Shown here piece after piece: positions 34,937-46,198 of a stretch of 64,000 nt of DNA. Every line of letters starts with the position of its first letter. Positions within the stretch are counted from its first letter, which is position 1. The notes under the pieces were generated by a model. That model was not told the origin of the DNA and searched no databases. It saw only the letters and a list, made by a program, of their open reading frames with translations. The translations under genes were made by a program, and so were the position numbers. Location of the stretch: positions 62,001-126,000 of the forward strand of contig CAJQUW010004464.1 of the NCBI GenBank assembly GCA_907163375.1, in the 5' to 3' direction. The DNA is from Prostheceraeus crozeri. Its lineage: Eukaryota > Platyhelminthes > Polycladida > Euryleptidae.

Positions 34937-35546
34937 TAACTTTTGCAATATTTTGAATAGTTTTTTGTTTACATTCTAACTAACACAAGTAAAGATGAAA
35001 AATTAATCGTTTTCATTGAGCTCCTTTTTAGATTATTCTCGATTAATGGGTGAAATGGAGTAAGATGGTTTCAATATTTACTTCCTGATGTGTTTGAACT
35101 GAAAGTAACAGCCATGTATACAAATCTTTCATTATAATAATTAAATTTTCCCCATAAAATTAGGCCCACAATTAGATTATCTTTTCAAGTCAATACTTAT
35201 AGGCCTAAAGTATGTAATTATCATATAACACACAAAATACTTATCTAATTTTGTAAGATAATATGAAAATATAAATGAAACAAATCATCGATCTGTATTC
35301 TAATTTTGTGCAAAAATGGCCTATCTGCAGAAAATTAATGCAAAATTGGCCTATCTGCAAAAACAACCTATTGTCGAACCAGTATAGCGAAAATGAAGTG
35401 ATCCCCTGTTATATATACTAATCTTGATATAACACACGAAAAAACTATATTGTTTACCTGGAAAATAAAAAATAGGAAAGTTTATTTCAATTTTCTCGAA
35501 AGTGGAAAATTGCAGATAGGCCACTTTTGCATAAGGCTGTCGATTT

Positions 35547-37000
35547 GTAAAATACTGTAATTGATATTTTTTTTTATCATTTCAATTTCATTCCAAATTC
35601 TTCAGAAATTTGTCAAATGTAAAGAACATAGATCTACTGAGCGCGATTTTCTACAAGTCAGGATTCCGGCATTCTTCTCATCTCTCCTACTGTTAGTTTC
35701 TTGTACAATTTCGTGTTGACTGTGTACACCCTCCGACGTATCACCTTCGCTCCTCTCGAATGCATTTCACTAGTCAACCGAGAAATTCAATTTTAGGTTT
35801 TTGGATCTGCCATTCAGGCAAATACCTCGATGCCAAAACTTCTTGTACCCGCAGATAATCAAGGAGTTGGGCACTCATGCCAACACTACACTAGTTTAGC
35901 CGAATTCTAGGATTCATGGAAAAATGTCACTCACCTATATATTTTTCGGTGGCAAATTCTCGAAAGTTACAATAACCGATGAAAATCAGTCGAAAATCAC
36001 TTAACTGTAATTCTAGACACCACCTCTACGGTAGTTGTGGTGATAAGTGCGTGAAGCTGCTTGTTTATTAACAATTAGAAGGTAAATTTTTACAAATTTG
36101 ATGCAATCTTGGACGGAAAATAAGTGAAGCCACCCTGTCATTCGTCCATGTTTGAACGGGATGAGATGGCCTACTAAAATTGCCCAGTTGGTAATATATT
36201 TGCATGAAGTACTCCCTGATTATTTAGAACTGATTATCTTTTCAATTGCTATTTCACTGCATTAAGACATCTCAGATGCCTGCCATATGAGTAGGCCTAA
36301 GTAGCAGTTCTTACTCTAGTAAGAACCCAGGGTGGCGGCCGAGTGCGGGAATTTTGTTGTGTCCCGGAAATCACTCTAAAATTTTAGTGAAATAGCCAAT
36401 TAGGTGGCTCTTAAATAGCCCGGCAATGTCATTTTGTGACTACTTACCACTAAGTTCAATGAGCAGAATTTCTTGGATTTCAACAGTTATTAATATGGCT
36501 GTTTTTAAGCCCACTATTTCTATTAAATTAAAGTGCATCATAGTTTTCGTTGGAATTTCGAATGAAAGTCAGTGACTAAGCTAAGTCATGAGTTCGAAGC
36601 CATACAGTAAATCATGACAAGAAGGCCACGGGGCTTATGTATCAACGGGGCTTATGTATAGACCACTGCTTCCAATTGTCGGGGTCGCTAGTTTTATGGA
36701 ACCATCCGGAGCTTCTTCCAGCGGTAAAGATTTTGCTCTCTGATGCGGTCCCGACAATACCAGAAACGCTGGAAATATATCTAATATGTTGAGTATTTAT
36801 TCCCAAGGGTTAGTTTGAATTGAAAACAGCCAGTCCGAATATACGTGTCGTATTATTGAAACAGGCACAGCGCGTTTATGAAAGTGCAATGTCATGCATG
36901 CGCATTAAGTCGCACATGAACGATAATAGTCAAGCCGAGCCGGTCACTGACAGTTCGGGACTTGGTAACAATAGCCGCATTGTCATAAGTAACAATGCGA
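35547..37000. other. no gene seen; possible Gypsy flank at the right
   Basis: No supported frame to about 36.8 kb. CGGGGCTTATGTAT is doubled at about 36629-36658. The last few hundred bases lie downstream of the Gypsy integrase and could include its long terminal repeat, which I could not delimit. Confidence 0.3.
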
Positions 37001-37228
37001 CAACACACCAATCATCCCCTCCTCAAATTTGAGCAGATCGACTCAAACATATTGAGCAGGATTATACCTCAATCGGGGCACTCCTTTATTCTCCCGATCC
37101 GATCGTCTCGGCCAGTCCGGAGATTCTGGTGGATGATAGGTGGTAGGAGATTCTTCCACGTACCGCCGCATTCTCCTGGCATTCCACAGGTTGCCGTCCG
37201 AGAGTTCGTAATTCCATCGACCCCGAAC

Positions 37229-38650
37229 TTAGATGACTGTCAGCGGTTCGCTCCATGGCCTCCGTCCTTTCGGAGTGTGAGGTCGCCTCACTCGCACTTT
37301 ATCTCCGACTTGATAAAGTGTCTTACCATGACCATTCGCAGACTCTCCCGATTCTCCTCTTCTCGTGCGAAAACGAACAATCTGAAAAGGAAGTCTATGT
37401 TGTCGACCGAGGAACTTCTCAGCCGGACTCTTCTCATCAGCTTCTTGACTGGTACTGCGAAATTGAGCCAATAATTGATTCAGATTTTCTTCCCATGATA
37501 GATGACTATTCTCGAACGTTTGAACGCCATGTTTGAGATACCTATTGAACGATTCCACGAATGCATTCTGTTGAGGTGTATAGACAGGAGTGAATTCTTG
37601 AAAAATGTCTCTATCCTGGAGGAAATTCTTCAATTCTTCGCTCTTGAATTGGGGACCGTTGTCTGTAATTATTTTCGAAGGATTCCCATATCTTGCAAAA
37701 ATTTGACTGAGCCATGATTTGATCTTCCTTGTCGTAATATCCGTTGTACATAAGATTTCAGGGAATCGAGAGTAGTTATCTATGATCACCACCATATGTT
37801 TCATATGACTTGGAGCATTTGAAAATGGTCCCGTGATATCCATAGATACTTCTTCCCATGCTGTCTCTGACACTCTCAGACTCATGTGGGGCATTTGAAG
37901 TTTTGGCGTTGACTTCGCTGAATCATTGCAAGGTAGACATTGTTTTACGAATCGTTCAGACTCCTTGTCCAAACCTGGCCACCAATAGAGCTCCCTCAAT
38001 TTCCGCTTAAACCTCACTATTCATGGATGTCCTTGATGAGCCTTTTTCAGGAGATCTCTGCGCAATGATTGAGGAACAAGAATTCCGTTTTTCTCGCCAC
38101 GAATAATATAACCATTTTCTATTGCCAATTCATGCCGTAATTTACATAATTGCTGTAGATCTTGGCTGCTGTCTTTGAGAGAATTTGGCCAACCGTTTGT
38201 TATGAATTTACAAACTTGCTGCAGAAGCGGATCAGACGACGTCGCATCTTTGAATATTTTGGCAGAAAAACCCTCTTCATTTATTTTCCGGAGTCTTTGC
38301 AATTGTTCTTCCTTATCTGTTTCAGTTGAACCATCCAAAAGTCGAGAAATTGCGTCAGGAACTATATTATTGACACCGCTTTGGTATTGAATTGTGAAGT
38401 CGAACTCTGATAACCGGTCCATCCATCTTCCAAACTTCGCTGATTTTCTTCTGTTATGAGCATTTTGCAATATTCCTGACAGAGGCTGGTGATCTGAACG
38501 TAATATAAATGGTCGACCCAAAAGATATTTTTCAAAATATTCACAGAAATACATTGCTGCAAAAGCTTCACGTTCATTGACAGCCCATCCACGTTCTCGA
38601 GGACTAAATGTATGATGTGCGAAAGCAATTGGAATGTCATGGATTTCATG
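37229..38650 (-). mobile_element. Ty3/Gypsy pol fossil (RNase H, zinc finger, integrase)
   Basis: The minus strand carries, in order, a Gypsy RNase H region (about 38650-38380), an H2C2 integrase zinc-finger region, and the integrase core and C-terminal region (about 38000-37229). The core shows VSMDITGPF, a TDNGPQF block and the final ENLNQLLAQ-type helix typical of Ty3/Gypsy. Gag, protease and most of the reverse transcriptase are absent. It is a truncated, broken copy with at least one break inside the kept part. No LTR pair could be paired by eye, so age is not estimated. It abuts the LINE at 38655. Confidence 0.85.
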
Positions 38651-38654
38651 GTAG

Positions 38655-40045
38655 TGATTTTCAGCCTTCGGAAAAGTTCTCCTGGACGTGATGGCCTACC
38701 TACATGGCTCTACAAAGACTTCTGTGATCCTCTGGTCCCCATCATCCATCATATCTGTACATTGAGTGTCAACAGTGGCATTTTCCCCGCTGCTGTCAAG
38801 CGGGCGTATGTAGTGCTTACACCGAAATGCAAAAAGCCACAATTTACTGATTACCGACCATCTCTATTTTGCCTGTTCTGGCCAAAATACTTGAGAAAAT
38901 CATACTGAAGAACTGGTTTCATTCCATCTTGCCAAAGCTTTCAAGTGATCAATTTGCATTCACACCAAGACATGGACAGGGGACTGTTTGTGCACTAACC
39001 TATATGGTCAATCGTATCTTGTCTCATTTGGATTCACCTGGTGCTATCAGACTTCTTATGGTGGATTTCACGAAAGCGTTCGACAAAATACCACATAACG
39101 TCATCATAAACTCGTTGTATTCACTTGCCGCTCCTATTGAACTCATTAAATGGATTCAATCATACTTTGATTCTAGAGTACAATGTGTGAAAACAAATGG
39201 ACAACTTTCTTCTTGGTACCCAGCTATTAGTGGAGTGCCCCAGGGAGGTGTCTTACCAACTCTTCTGTTCGCCATAGCTGTTAACGATTATCATGCTCAA
39301 CAACCAAATAGCACTCTCCTAAAATTCGCGGATGACGAACGGCATGCCAGCGAAGATCTTAGTTCTGAACTTGACCATCTGACTTATTGGTCTGAATTTC
39401 ATGGATTCAAACTTAACAACAATAAGACGAAAGTGATGAACATACAAACGAAACGGTCCATTGTTTTGGCTACATTGGAAGTTACAGCATCTAATTGTGA
39501 AATTGAAGCAGTAAAGACGGCAAAAATCTTGGGTATTACATTTGATGATCAGCTAACGTGGCACCATCACATTGAGAATGTCTTGAGCCGTGCCAGGAAA
39601 AGACTGTACATGCTCTACTCTCTTAAACGGATTAACGCTCCTCAGCGCATCATGTGGCTGGTATACTGTACACTCATACGATCGGTAGCCAGCTACAGCT
39701 TTCCTGCATGGTGTAGCGTTAACAAAAAAACTTGTTTCCGGCAGTTAACCCAATTTGAAGAACGTGTTTTCCGATTTTTGTGACTTGAATATGGCATGAC
39801 GCCTATCAAGTAAAGCGATGTGCCCTCAGCATCCCTTGGATGTGATATTTGACAAATCATCATCTAGGTCTTCTACTCGCAAAGGATTCCTTCACGGGAA
39901 AGTGATGGCCAAAACCAAGCGGTTTCAGTCGTCTTTCATTAGATTTGCTTAACTTTCTTTCATGTTTTATCTTCTGTAATGTTGTACATGCCACTTCCGA
40001 ATCTTGTTTTGAAGTGTAATAAAGCCATATTATTATTATTATTAC
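38655..40045 (+). pseudogene. 5'-truncated LINE reverse transcriptase with (TTA)n tail
   Basis: RT blocks in order: KSSPGRDGLPTWLYKDFC, AVKRAYVVLTPKCKKPQFTD, a frame change near 38870, then QFAFTPRHGQGTVCALTYMV, LLMVDFTKAFDKIPHNVI (first Asp), ISGVPQGGVLPTLLFAIAVN, LLKFADDERHAS (the DD pair), KLNNNKTKVMNI, and KILGITFDDQLTWHHHIENV, with a thumb region ending FEERVFRFL then stop. Endonuclease and ORF1 are missing. A 3' UTR of about 240 bases ends in (TTA)n at 40022-40043. It belongs to the Jockey/CR1 group of non-LTR elements; clade not assigned. Its left edge coincides with the break in the Gypsy fossil, suggesting insertion into it. Confidence 0.85.
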
Positions 40046-40049
40046 GCTT

Positions 40050-40590
40050 TCACTCACTGTTTGGAAGTATTTGTCCTTGTGAGTCAAACATTTTCCACAA
40101 TAAAGTCTATCAAATCTAGAGCGCCTTAGCCTCAGTTGACGCGAAGAAACTGACTTACAAAGTGCAGTAACTACTACTAGTAACTAGGAATTTACTTGTT
40201 TTACTTGCGTCTAATAGGCGTAGATAGTGAAAAAGTTGAATAATGTGAACTGCAGTCCGCGGCCTTATTTCCCTGCCAAATGCTGCCCGCGCCCGTATAA
40301 AGTTTGGACAATCCTGATAGAGGTTCAAGTTGCTTTCAAGCAACGACCGCAATCGGTAATGAATTCTCCATATCGACCACAAAGACATATTTTACTGTGC
40401 CGACTTGCGCATTATGGCATTTTCAGTGAAATTGCTCTAAATATTCTTGAGGAATTCTGAATGGAGTTCCCTTGTCGCGTGTTATAAATTTAGAAGACCT
40501 AAAGGGCGCATCGAGTAATCTTGCTAGTTGCTACATTTTCTGATGCGTCGCAAGTCACACTGAGTTGATGATTGAAGATGTCTTGATACA
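40050..40590. other. no gene seen
   Basis: Spacer between the LINE tail and the hairpin. A minus-strand stretch (CGKCLTHKDKYFQTV, about 40060-40100) is suggestive but too short to call. Confidence 0.3.
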
Positions 40591-40591
40591 G

Positions 40592-40714
40592 ATAGTATTG
40601 GACTACATTTTGCCAATAGCAATAGTAATTGATCTGACTAGAATGATGTCAAATACTAATTAATCTAGTCAGATCAATTACTATTGCTCTTGGTAAAATG
40701 TAGTCCAATACTAT
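40592..40714. repeat. near-perfect 51-bp-arm hairpin
   Basis: ATAGTATTGGACTACATTTT at the left, extending to TGATCTGACTAGA, is repeated in inverted orientation at the right (TCTAGTCAGATCAATTACTA ... AAATGTAGTCCAATACTAT) around a 21-base AT-rich spacer. One or two differences over 51 bases imply a young foldback or small MITE. Confidence 0.85.
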
Positions 40715-41406
40715 CAGTCGCATATTTCTATTCCTCCTTTTCCCTATTGAAATTTGTTAACATAGTTTTTACTTTTTACTAGATTTCTTGTCTACTCCAC
40801 GGTGCGTCAAAAATCGATATTGCCAAAAAAATTCTCCACTCGCGATTTCTCTTTTTCTGAATACCTATATGCCAACTGTATCTGAAAATCAAAATCCAAA
40901 AATCTTTTACAGGCGTCTTTGCAAATGGGACCACTTTTTTCAAAATGGCGGCCAAATACTTAAAATTGTTAAGTAATGATAGTTTTTCAGTCTCTAATTG
41001 ATACATTCATGCACCCAAATCTAGCAAAAAATGACTCCCTATATTATTCTTGATTTTTTGAGATCATCTGTTTAGTATTGAAAGCCATATTACCTCATGT
41101 ACAGGGTGTTCCATTATGAAAAATAGAAAAATAAATAATCGAAAATTGATATTTGGCTATCCTTGTATTATTCGGCTTTCATGCACCTAAATCAAATAAG
41201 AATGGATCTCTATATTTTTTCTAAATTTCTAAGACCATCTGATTGTCCATTTAAAGCCATTTCGGTACTTCTACAGGGTGTTCCAGAGTGGATAAAAATA
41301 AAAAGAAGTATTCGTAAATTGCTATTTCATTTACGAAATATGTGCTGTTTGACACACTTCAAATTCAATTTGTCATTCACTTTCTTCATAAGAAAACAAA
41401 CTTGTT

Positions 41407-43609
41407 CTATAGATGAGAACCATTATATGTAGAGATCGCTCGAAGAATTCGAGACGGGAATTCGGGATGTTCATAAGATTTCACTTTATAGCGGTTCCAT
41501 GTCTGTGTGAAATCATGATGGGCGGCTTCGGAAGATTGCTCGCTCCACGGTCCCAGACCCCGCTGTTTCATTTCACAAAATTCAGGAATATGGTGTATAA
41601 CGGCATGAATCTTAGGCGTGATATTGATGCCTAGATCACTGAAAGCTATCTTGAACTGTTCGATGTGATCCTTGTAGGACGGATCCAGCTTATCCCCGTA
41701 ACAAGCCACAGCAACCTGAAATAAAAGTTCAAGCTACATAGCACTTGTAGAATATGCTTTTTCCAGTATATATTTATTCACTACGAAGTCTGTATGGGAC
41801 ACAACTCACACACGATCTATGAAACAAACATGCGTTCAGTGCAGTATATAATATCGTGATTTTTACATGTAAGCTTATGTTAACATTCAATAGATCAGCT
41901 TACCTTGTTGAACGCTCGAAAAGCTGTGACATATTTCACAACTTTCAAAGGGGTATAGATTGCAACAAATCAATTTTGTTTAATAAAGGCCTAGAGGAAT
42001 TTCCAGTAAAACTTCCTCCGTGTAAATGCTCTTGCTGAACATTGCAAAGCCGCAGCCATTTGGCTGAGTCTTGCCACTCGGAACACATGGCCTTGTAGAT
42101 TGTTCCCACTGGTCCCGTTAGAAGGTGTAATTCTGGCGGCGGAATCAACTCAATCACTCTCTTGCTCTTGTTTTCGTGGGAAACAATCGAGGGATGTATG
42201 GTATTGTGATGTAGTTTGGCACGTATCTTCTGTCCACCACCGCCGTGCCAATCCCAGAAATCCTTTTCTAGAGTTTGGAATGTTCGAGGTAATCCTTTAG
42301 ATTGTAAATTTGAGCTTGGAGCAGTGCACCAACAACAAGGATAGGATGATCCGTGCGGCATGATGCCAATGAGAATATTACATAACTTCAGATCTGAAGC
42401 GATAAAGAATTCCGATTGTAGCATATGAAGGTTCATGGAAATCCACAGTTTTCGAATATTAGCGTAATTTTCTTGTACCATTGGGGCAATTCCTATTATA
42501 AAGAGACGTTTGACACCAGATTCCTTGAATGAGCTTGAGCAGTGGAGTGACGAATCATTGAGCTGGAAAATACTCAAGCACACCTTAATAAAACCGCCGC
42601 CGCCGTCTATTCACAATTTGATCAAGGTTTCTTCATCGTAACCTCTCTTGGATGTAACATATGTAATGAAACCGTCGACATCTTTGCAGACAATACTGTG
42701 ACGTGGTGTTCTTTCCGTCACAACATCTCTGTCTATTCTGACAAAGTCAATCAATTTGATTTCAAAGAATTAATCCAGTTCGTGGTTGCTTTCATATAGT
42801 TCCTGTTTTAAACCACTTTGAATAGAAATCGCCGATGATGACCGAAGATGTTGGGTCAGTTTAAGTGTACTTCTATCACTGAGGTTAAGGTCCACACGGA
42901 TCCTCTTCAAGTGCGTGGTTCCAAGATCCTTGCCTGAATCAATCGAGGGCGAGACGGCGAGAGTGACTGGATGTCCACCTCCAACTCGTGCCAATTTTAT
43001 TGCGTTCTCCTTTGATTCAGGCGATGAATCGATCTTTTGTAATATCACTTTTGAAGCAAATTGTTCCTCTTGTTTGGACGAAGAAGCCAGTGAGCTTAAA
43101 TTTTCCAATCGCGATAACTGATTGCATGAATGAGGCTTTCCTCGAGAAAGAATAGATAAACATGCAGAACACAATTTCAAGCACTTTCGTTCAATCGAGG
43201 AATTAGAGGAGTCACATCTGGGTCTTCCCACAAAATTCTTGATTCCATTCATGTTCGACGGATGAGAATTGTGTCGTGGAAAATGCCTGGCAGTCTTACA
43301 TATCAAACATTCACACACGTGATTCGACGATGATCTTGTGCCGCTGTAAGACAATGCAATTTTTGAATAATCAAACACAACTATTTCCTTTTGAAAGTTT
43401 TCATTCTTGTAATTCTGTAGCAAAAGACGGCATGTTCCACAAATTGCAGTTGGTAGCCTTTCGTCATGTCGGTTAAAGCCATTTATACAAAATCGTTCGA
43501 TGAGTTCGAAGTGGGTGTCGTTCAATTGACGAATGTCCTTAGCCTTCTCCATACAAATGATACAAATAACAGCTCTATATTCGGCGTGACTGCGGCGATG
43601 GTTTGGCAT
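41407..43609 (-). pseudogene. Chapaev / N-RAG-TP transposase, two exons, three breaks
   Basis: Exon 1 (43609-41894) starts MPNHRRSHAEYRAVICIICM. Its N-terminal zinc region has CIICMEKAKDIRQLND, LPTAICGTCRLLLQNY, VCECLICKTARHF and a later CSACLSIL; this is the block that in molluscan N-RAG-TP elements resembles the RAG1 N-terminus. The core follows: TERTPRHSIVCKDVDGF, IDGGGGFIKVCLSIF (probable first catalytic Asp), RLFIIGIAPMVQENYANI, YPCCWC, PPPELHLLTGPVGTIYK and HLHGGSFTGN. The donor is AAG|GTAAGC at 41894; exon 2 (41715-41407) follows TTTATTTCAG and gives VAVACYGDKLDPSYKDH, ITPKIHAVIHHIPEFCEM and WSEQSSEAAHHDFTQTW (probable catalytic Glu). Breaks: a TAA at 42770-42772, a TGA just before IDGGGG, and a one-base shift near 41990. 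The start is 43609; the codon upstream at 43618 is GTG. Confidence 0.8.
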
Positions 43610-43850
43610 GACGAACACAATAGCGATGCAAGTTGGGAACGCAGACTTTATTGCTTCGTTTCAGCACGAGATTCGCAATGATTCAGACAGCAAGCATTTT
43701 TGAAATTTCAAACTATGACCTTGAAGTTTGTCAACAATACAGTGTCTTGAAAGTCGTTCAATTCAATCTATAGATATCTATAGATAACCTACACACCTTG
43801 CAAAGTGCTTCATTAGAGAGCAGTGAATGACAAATTGAATTTGAAGGCCG

Positions 43851-44107
43851 TCGAACAGTTCAAGATAGCTTTCAGTGATCTAGGCATCAATATCACGCCT
43901 AAGATTCATGCCGTTATACACCATATTCCTGAATTTTGTGAAATGAAACAGCGGGGTCTGGGACCGTGGAGCGAGCAATCTTCCGAAGCCGCCCATCATG
44001 ATTTCACACAGACATGGAACCGCTATAAAGTGAAATCTTATGAACATCCCGAATTCCCGTCTCGAATTCTTCGAGCGATCTCTACATATAATGGTTCTCA
44101 TCTATAG
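43851..44107 (+). pseudogene. inverted copy of the transposase C-terminal exon in the right arm
   Basis: This is the left-arm exon repeated in opposite orientation and still open from EQFKIAFSDLGINITPK to NGSHL and stop. It lacks the splice acceptor and first residues of the real exon. The sequence in front of it (43822-43846) is instead a second copy of a piece of the arm found at 44133-44157. Confidence 0.85.
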
Positions 44108-44718
44108 AACAAGTTTGTTTTCTTATGAAGAAAGTGAATGACAAATTGAATTTGAAGTGTGTCAAACAGCACATATTTCGTAAATGAAATAGCAATTTAC
44201 GAATACTTCTTTTTATTTTTATCCACTCTGGAACACTCTGTAGAAGTACCGAAATGGCTTTAAATGGACAATCAGATGGTCTTAGAAATTTAGAAAAAAT
44301 ATAGAGATCCATTCTTATTTGATTTAGGTGCATGAAAGCCGAATAATACAAGGATAGCCAAATATCAATTTTCGATTATTTATTTTTCTATTTTTCATAA
44401 TGGAACACCCTGTACATGAGGTAATATGGCTTTCAATACTAAACAGATGATCTCAAAAAATCAAGAATAATATAGGGAGTCATTTTTTGCTAGATTTGGG
44501 TGCATGAATGTATCAATTAGAGACTGAAAACTATCATTACTTAACAATTTTAAGTATTTGGCCGCCATTTTGAAAAAGTGGTCCCATTTGCAAAGACGCC
44601 TGTAAAAGATTTTTGGATTTTGATTTTCAGATACAGTTGGCATATAGGTATTCAGAAAAGAGAAATCGCGAGTGGAGAATTTTTTTTGGCAATTTCTATT
44701 TTTGACGCACCGTGACTC

Positions 44719-46067
44719 CCTTATTTCCTATGTTAATGTGAAATTTGAATTCATGATTTTTGCGTTTATGTTAAATTCCTTCTATCTGATGATGGTTGCC
44801 GAATAGCAACCGAAATTAATTACATCATAATTAAAGTAAAACATCACTAAAACCTTGGCTCTTCCTCAACAATTAAATATAATGAGTTATAGTTATCATT
44901 CATTCATGATATTCTCTTAGAATTTGACTTAATTCTAATTTATTTTGACCTCTAATCATTTGAACTTTATTGCTGACGTAAGAGGGAGATTGCCCCTTGA
45001 TTCATGAATGCGAGCATAACGACGCCCTCGTAGTTAGACGCTCTCCTGGTTAGCAGTTGAGTTCCCGATTTCATCAGTTAGCCGCTTTTACTTTCTTCAT
45101 GAATGGAAACTACGAATGAATGGTGTATGTATCGCTGTTGAGGATAGTATTCCATCCTCATTTTGTTAGTTGAGATTCAGACGTGAGTAACAATTTCTTT
45201 ATGTTAATAGCAAAAACAAATTCTAAGCCATTTATTTGGAAACTCGTGCAGGTGCCAACAAACGGAAAATTTGCCGTTGACTATTAATAATACTTGTAAC
45301 CGTAAATACTTAGTCAAGAAAGAGAACGTGGAAAGTCTAAGCAATTAATTGGAAAAAATATTATGCGGTAACTACGGAACTGATAACCACTCATATTTTT
45401 TGAATATCACACTTTTTGCAGTAAATCTAGCGTAAATTGTATTTCAATGTTAGTGGGGTTATCGAAGAAAACTCTTTGTTAACCTTTCGATGTATGAATT
45501 AAAAATACACGTTCGTTTACATACCGTAATCGTTTTGTCATTATATATTTTATCAGCTTTTACATTACCTAAGACTGAATCAATTTGTGGTTAGGAATAG
45601 AAGACACTTAGAATCAGGAAGTATAAAAGAATAAAATTTCCCTGAAATAACTCCCTGATTTGTCTTTCAATAGCCTCATTTTTATCAGCAAAATTGTTTG
45701 AGGTCATAACGTAGAAGAATAAGGTGATAATGCGTTTCGTAACCTGCTCAAACTTCATTCTTGTTGACTAACGCAAATATTTTCAATAGATGCGTCATTT
45801 CTTTCATGTATTTTTATGTGTTTCTTCGGAAATTGCGAGGTGAATCTCTGAAGTTGGAATGGAGAAAGATTATGTGAGTTTGATTAATTCGTGGAGATGT
45901 TTTTGTGTTTTGAAGTTAGAAATATCAACTGAATTTTGAATATGCCTTCTTGAGGTTGAAAGCAATGTCAACATAGAAGCTATTCTATATTGAATTCTGA
46001 TTACTCATTTTGCTAACGCGTAGCAATGTTATGATGCGATGCGCCTCAATATTTTCAATGTCACATC
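44719..46067. other. no gene seen
   Basis: AT-rich sequence without supported frames or element ends. Confidence 0.35.
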
Positions 46068-46190
46068 CAGGGATCGCAATTTTCCGGGTTTTTTTTTACT
46101 AAATTAGTCTAACGTGAATATTTCAAATTTATGCATTCAAACCCCGGTTTTTCCCGACTTTCCGTTTTCTTGGGTGAATTGCGATCCCTG
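46068..46190. mobile_element. Tiny hAT-like MITE (123 bp)
   Basis: CAGGGATCGCAATTTTCCGG at the left is matched in inverted form by GAATTGCGATCCCTG at the right. The flanking octamers GTCACATC and GTCCCATC differ at one base, fitting an aged 8-bp duplication of hAT type. Confidence 0.7.
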
Positions 46191-46198
46191 GTCCCATC

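Larger units (their letters stand above)
31012..35542 (+). mobile_element. 4.5-kb DDE-type DNA transposon with TIRs and ATTT duplication
   Basis: The left end CGACAGCCTTATGCAAAAAT with GGCCTAACT is matched at the right by AGGCCACTTTTGCATAAGGC with TGTCG, i.e. inverted repeats of at least 28 bp with three differences. ATTT occurs directly outside both ends (31008-31011 and 35543-35546), a 4-bp duplication. Subterminal copies of TTGGCCTATCTGCA-like sequence cluster inside both ends (about 31150-31200 and 35305-35350). A three-exon transposase-like gene on the plus strand fills the interior. The TIR, 4-bp duplication and the protein's DLQ / SDGC..QNRN motifs mark a large invertebrate DDE family. 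A Sola-type placement fits the 4-bp duplication but is a guess. Confidence 0.75.
40798..44714 (-). mobile_element. Chapaev / N-RAG-TP type DNA transposon with giant inverted arms
   Basis: Both ends read CACGGTGCGTCAAAAAT inward, and both are flanked by ACTC (40794-40797 and 44715-44718), a 4-bp duplication as expected for Chapaev (CMC superfamily). The inverted arms are unusually long: 40798-41663 and 43851-44714, about 865 bases, differing at only a handful of sites. The last transposase exon lies inside the left arm, so an inverted copy of it exists in the right arm. The unique middle (41664-43850) holds the large first exon on the minus strand. The copy has two in-frame stops and one frame change in its transposase, so it is probably recently inactivated. 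Family assignment rests on the protein motifs given with the gene. Confidence 0.85.

Noticed and set aside
36995-37717. several plus-strand frames over the Gypsy fossil
   Set aside because: They are antisense to the integrase region and show no motif of their own.
41413-41634. 73-aa plus-strand frame, with a twin at 43880-44101 minus
   Set aside because: Antisense shadows of the Chapaev C-terminal exon; duplicated only because the arm is duplicated.
43618-43618. upstream start of the Chapaev exon 1
   Set aside because: The codon there is GTG; the first ATG is at 43609 and gives a normal N-terminus.
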